This document shows, piece by piece, positions 52,768-53,715 of a DNA stretch of 53,715 bases; positions within the stretch are counted from its first letter, which is position 1; the number at the start of each line of letters is the position of its first letter. Position numbers and translations under genes: made by a program. The notes under the pieces are model-generated. The model was not told the DNA's origin and ran no database searches. It saw nothing but the letters and a program-made list of their open reading frames with translations. The stretch covers positions 1 to 53,715 of the forward strand of contig VBOG01000035.1 in the NCBI GenBank assembly GCA_005877815.1, given 5' to 3'. Source of the stretch: Nitrospirota bacterium (GTDB lineage: Bacteria; Nitrospirota; Nitrospiria; Nitrospirales; NS-4).

Positions 52768-53060
52768 CGAAATCCTTTGAAATTGAAGTCTATGGTCAGC
52801 GCTATACCATCCGAGGGGAGGCCGAGGAAGCAGACGTTCAGGCACTGGCCCGGTTGATTGACGAGCGCATGAGAACACTGGCGGCCGGGATGAAAACCGC
52901 GACAGCCACACAACTTGCGGTGTTGACGGCTTTGAATCTGGCGCATGAGCTGAACCAGGCGTTGAAACAACAGCAGGAAAGTCTGGAAGAGGCGGATCGC
53001 AGAGCGGACGGCCTGATTAAATCCATCAAGGACACGCTAGGAGGGTCGTCATCAGAGTGA
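52764..53060 (+). CDS. zapA: Cell division protein ZapA
   Basis: FEIEVYGQRYTIRGEAEEADVQALARLIDERMRTLAAGMKTATATQLAVLTALNLAHEL. Confidence 0.85.
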   Translation: MTKSFEIEVYGQRYTIRGEAEEADVQALARLIDERMRTLAAGMKTATATQLAVLTALNLAHELNQALKQQQESLEEADRRADGLIKSIKDTLGGSSSE

Positions 53061-53476
53061 CTGTTGAAAGATTTGGGGAAGGTTGCTACACTAATCCCTA
53101 TAGTGTGAGGTGAATTAGTGGAAGTTGCTGGACCACACAGACCTTAGAAGGAATGGATTGAACGACTGTTACAGGAATTGGGCTCGAAAAACTCGGAGTG
53201 TCGGATCTGAACGTTTCTGGCTAAAGTGGTGAAATAGCATTCAACAATCAAGGACATCACAAACGCGGCTGATTTCTTTAGGGACATGGACGATCTAACC
53301 CTGTGTCTCAGCTCCGCGCGTAAGCCGCTGTAGCCACTGTCCGGCTCTCGACCGATGTAACGTCTTACAGTCGGCCATCCTCAGTCTGGTCCGGTTTTTC
53401 CCTTCCCTCACTCTCCTTAACATGACAAATCCCGACGGGACGTCTGTGGTTCTTGGCCTGTCGGACGGAGGCTGCT

Positions 53477-53715
53477 ATTACTACTGACCTAGCGCTTATC
53501 ATCATTGCCGTTGCGGTCGGCGCGTGTCTCGGCGCCTGGTTGTTTTGGATCATCCAAGGTCGGGTTGCCGCATCCCGGTTCAGGGACGCGGAGGATCGGG
53601 CCGCACAGATCATCCGTGCCGCGGAAAAAGAGGCCGAAACCAGGGCCCGGGAGGCAAAGCTCGAGGCGAAAGATCTGATCGTCCAGGCCAAGGCTGACCT
53701 GGACAAGGAGATCCA
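53477..53715 (+). CDS. rny: Ribonuclease Y, N-terminal part (truncated by window end)
   Basis: LALIIIAVAVGACLGAWLFWIIQGRVAASRFRDAEDRAAQIIRAAEKEAETRAREAKLEAKDLIVQAKADLDKEI: N-terminal TM plus Ala/Glu coiled coil typical of RNase Y. Start codon unclear (ATT 53477 or TTG 53453). Confidence 0.72.
   Translation, partial: MTTDLALIIIAVAVGACLGAWLFWIIQGRVAASRFRDAEDRAAQIIRAAEKEAETRAREAKLEAKDLIVQAKADLDKEI

Overview
The window is a high-GC bacterial chromosome segment. Its gene content looks like Nitrospira/Nitrospirota, an inference from the reductive-TCA cluster and not from a marker-gene search. It opens in the 3' part of ATP-citrate lyase alpha and runs through a reductive-TCA operon: acl, aconitase, monomeric IDH, a 2Fe-2S/4Fe-4S protein with a fumarate-reductase-like flavoprotein, sucC, an unknown gene X, and sucD. 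Later blocks include a saccharopine-DH-like/ALDH7/VOC set, two small RRM proteins with a duplicated and decayed small ORF, ahcY/metK, and a complete System II cytochrome c maturation operon (resB, resC, two TlpA/ResA, ccdA). These are followed by tandem TraT-like lipoproteins, a di-heme cytochrome, a DUF748-like protein, bamD, fabH, nadB, a lytic transglycosylase, a CBS/HlyC protein, pabC/pabB, an F0-only ATP synthase cluster (atpZ/I-B-E-F), larE, an M16 peptidase pair, rlmN, slt, a coiled-coil gene, zapA and the start of rny. The items most worth follow-up are: (i) the conserved-looking unknown gene between sucC and sucD; (ii) a soluble-looking fumarate reductase pair in which the covalent-FAD His appears to be Asn; (iii) several intergenic regions with long paired stems (candidate structured RNAs); (iv) a zinc-ribbon/TM/Lon-protease gene apparently split by a -1 frameshift; (v) a duplicated smORF plus hairpin in which the ORF decayed but the hairpin stayed perfect; (vi) tandem chromosomal TraT-like genes. 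No mobile element, CRISPR array, rRNA or tRNA was recognised. All family calls come from reading motifs; no database search was run.
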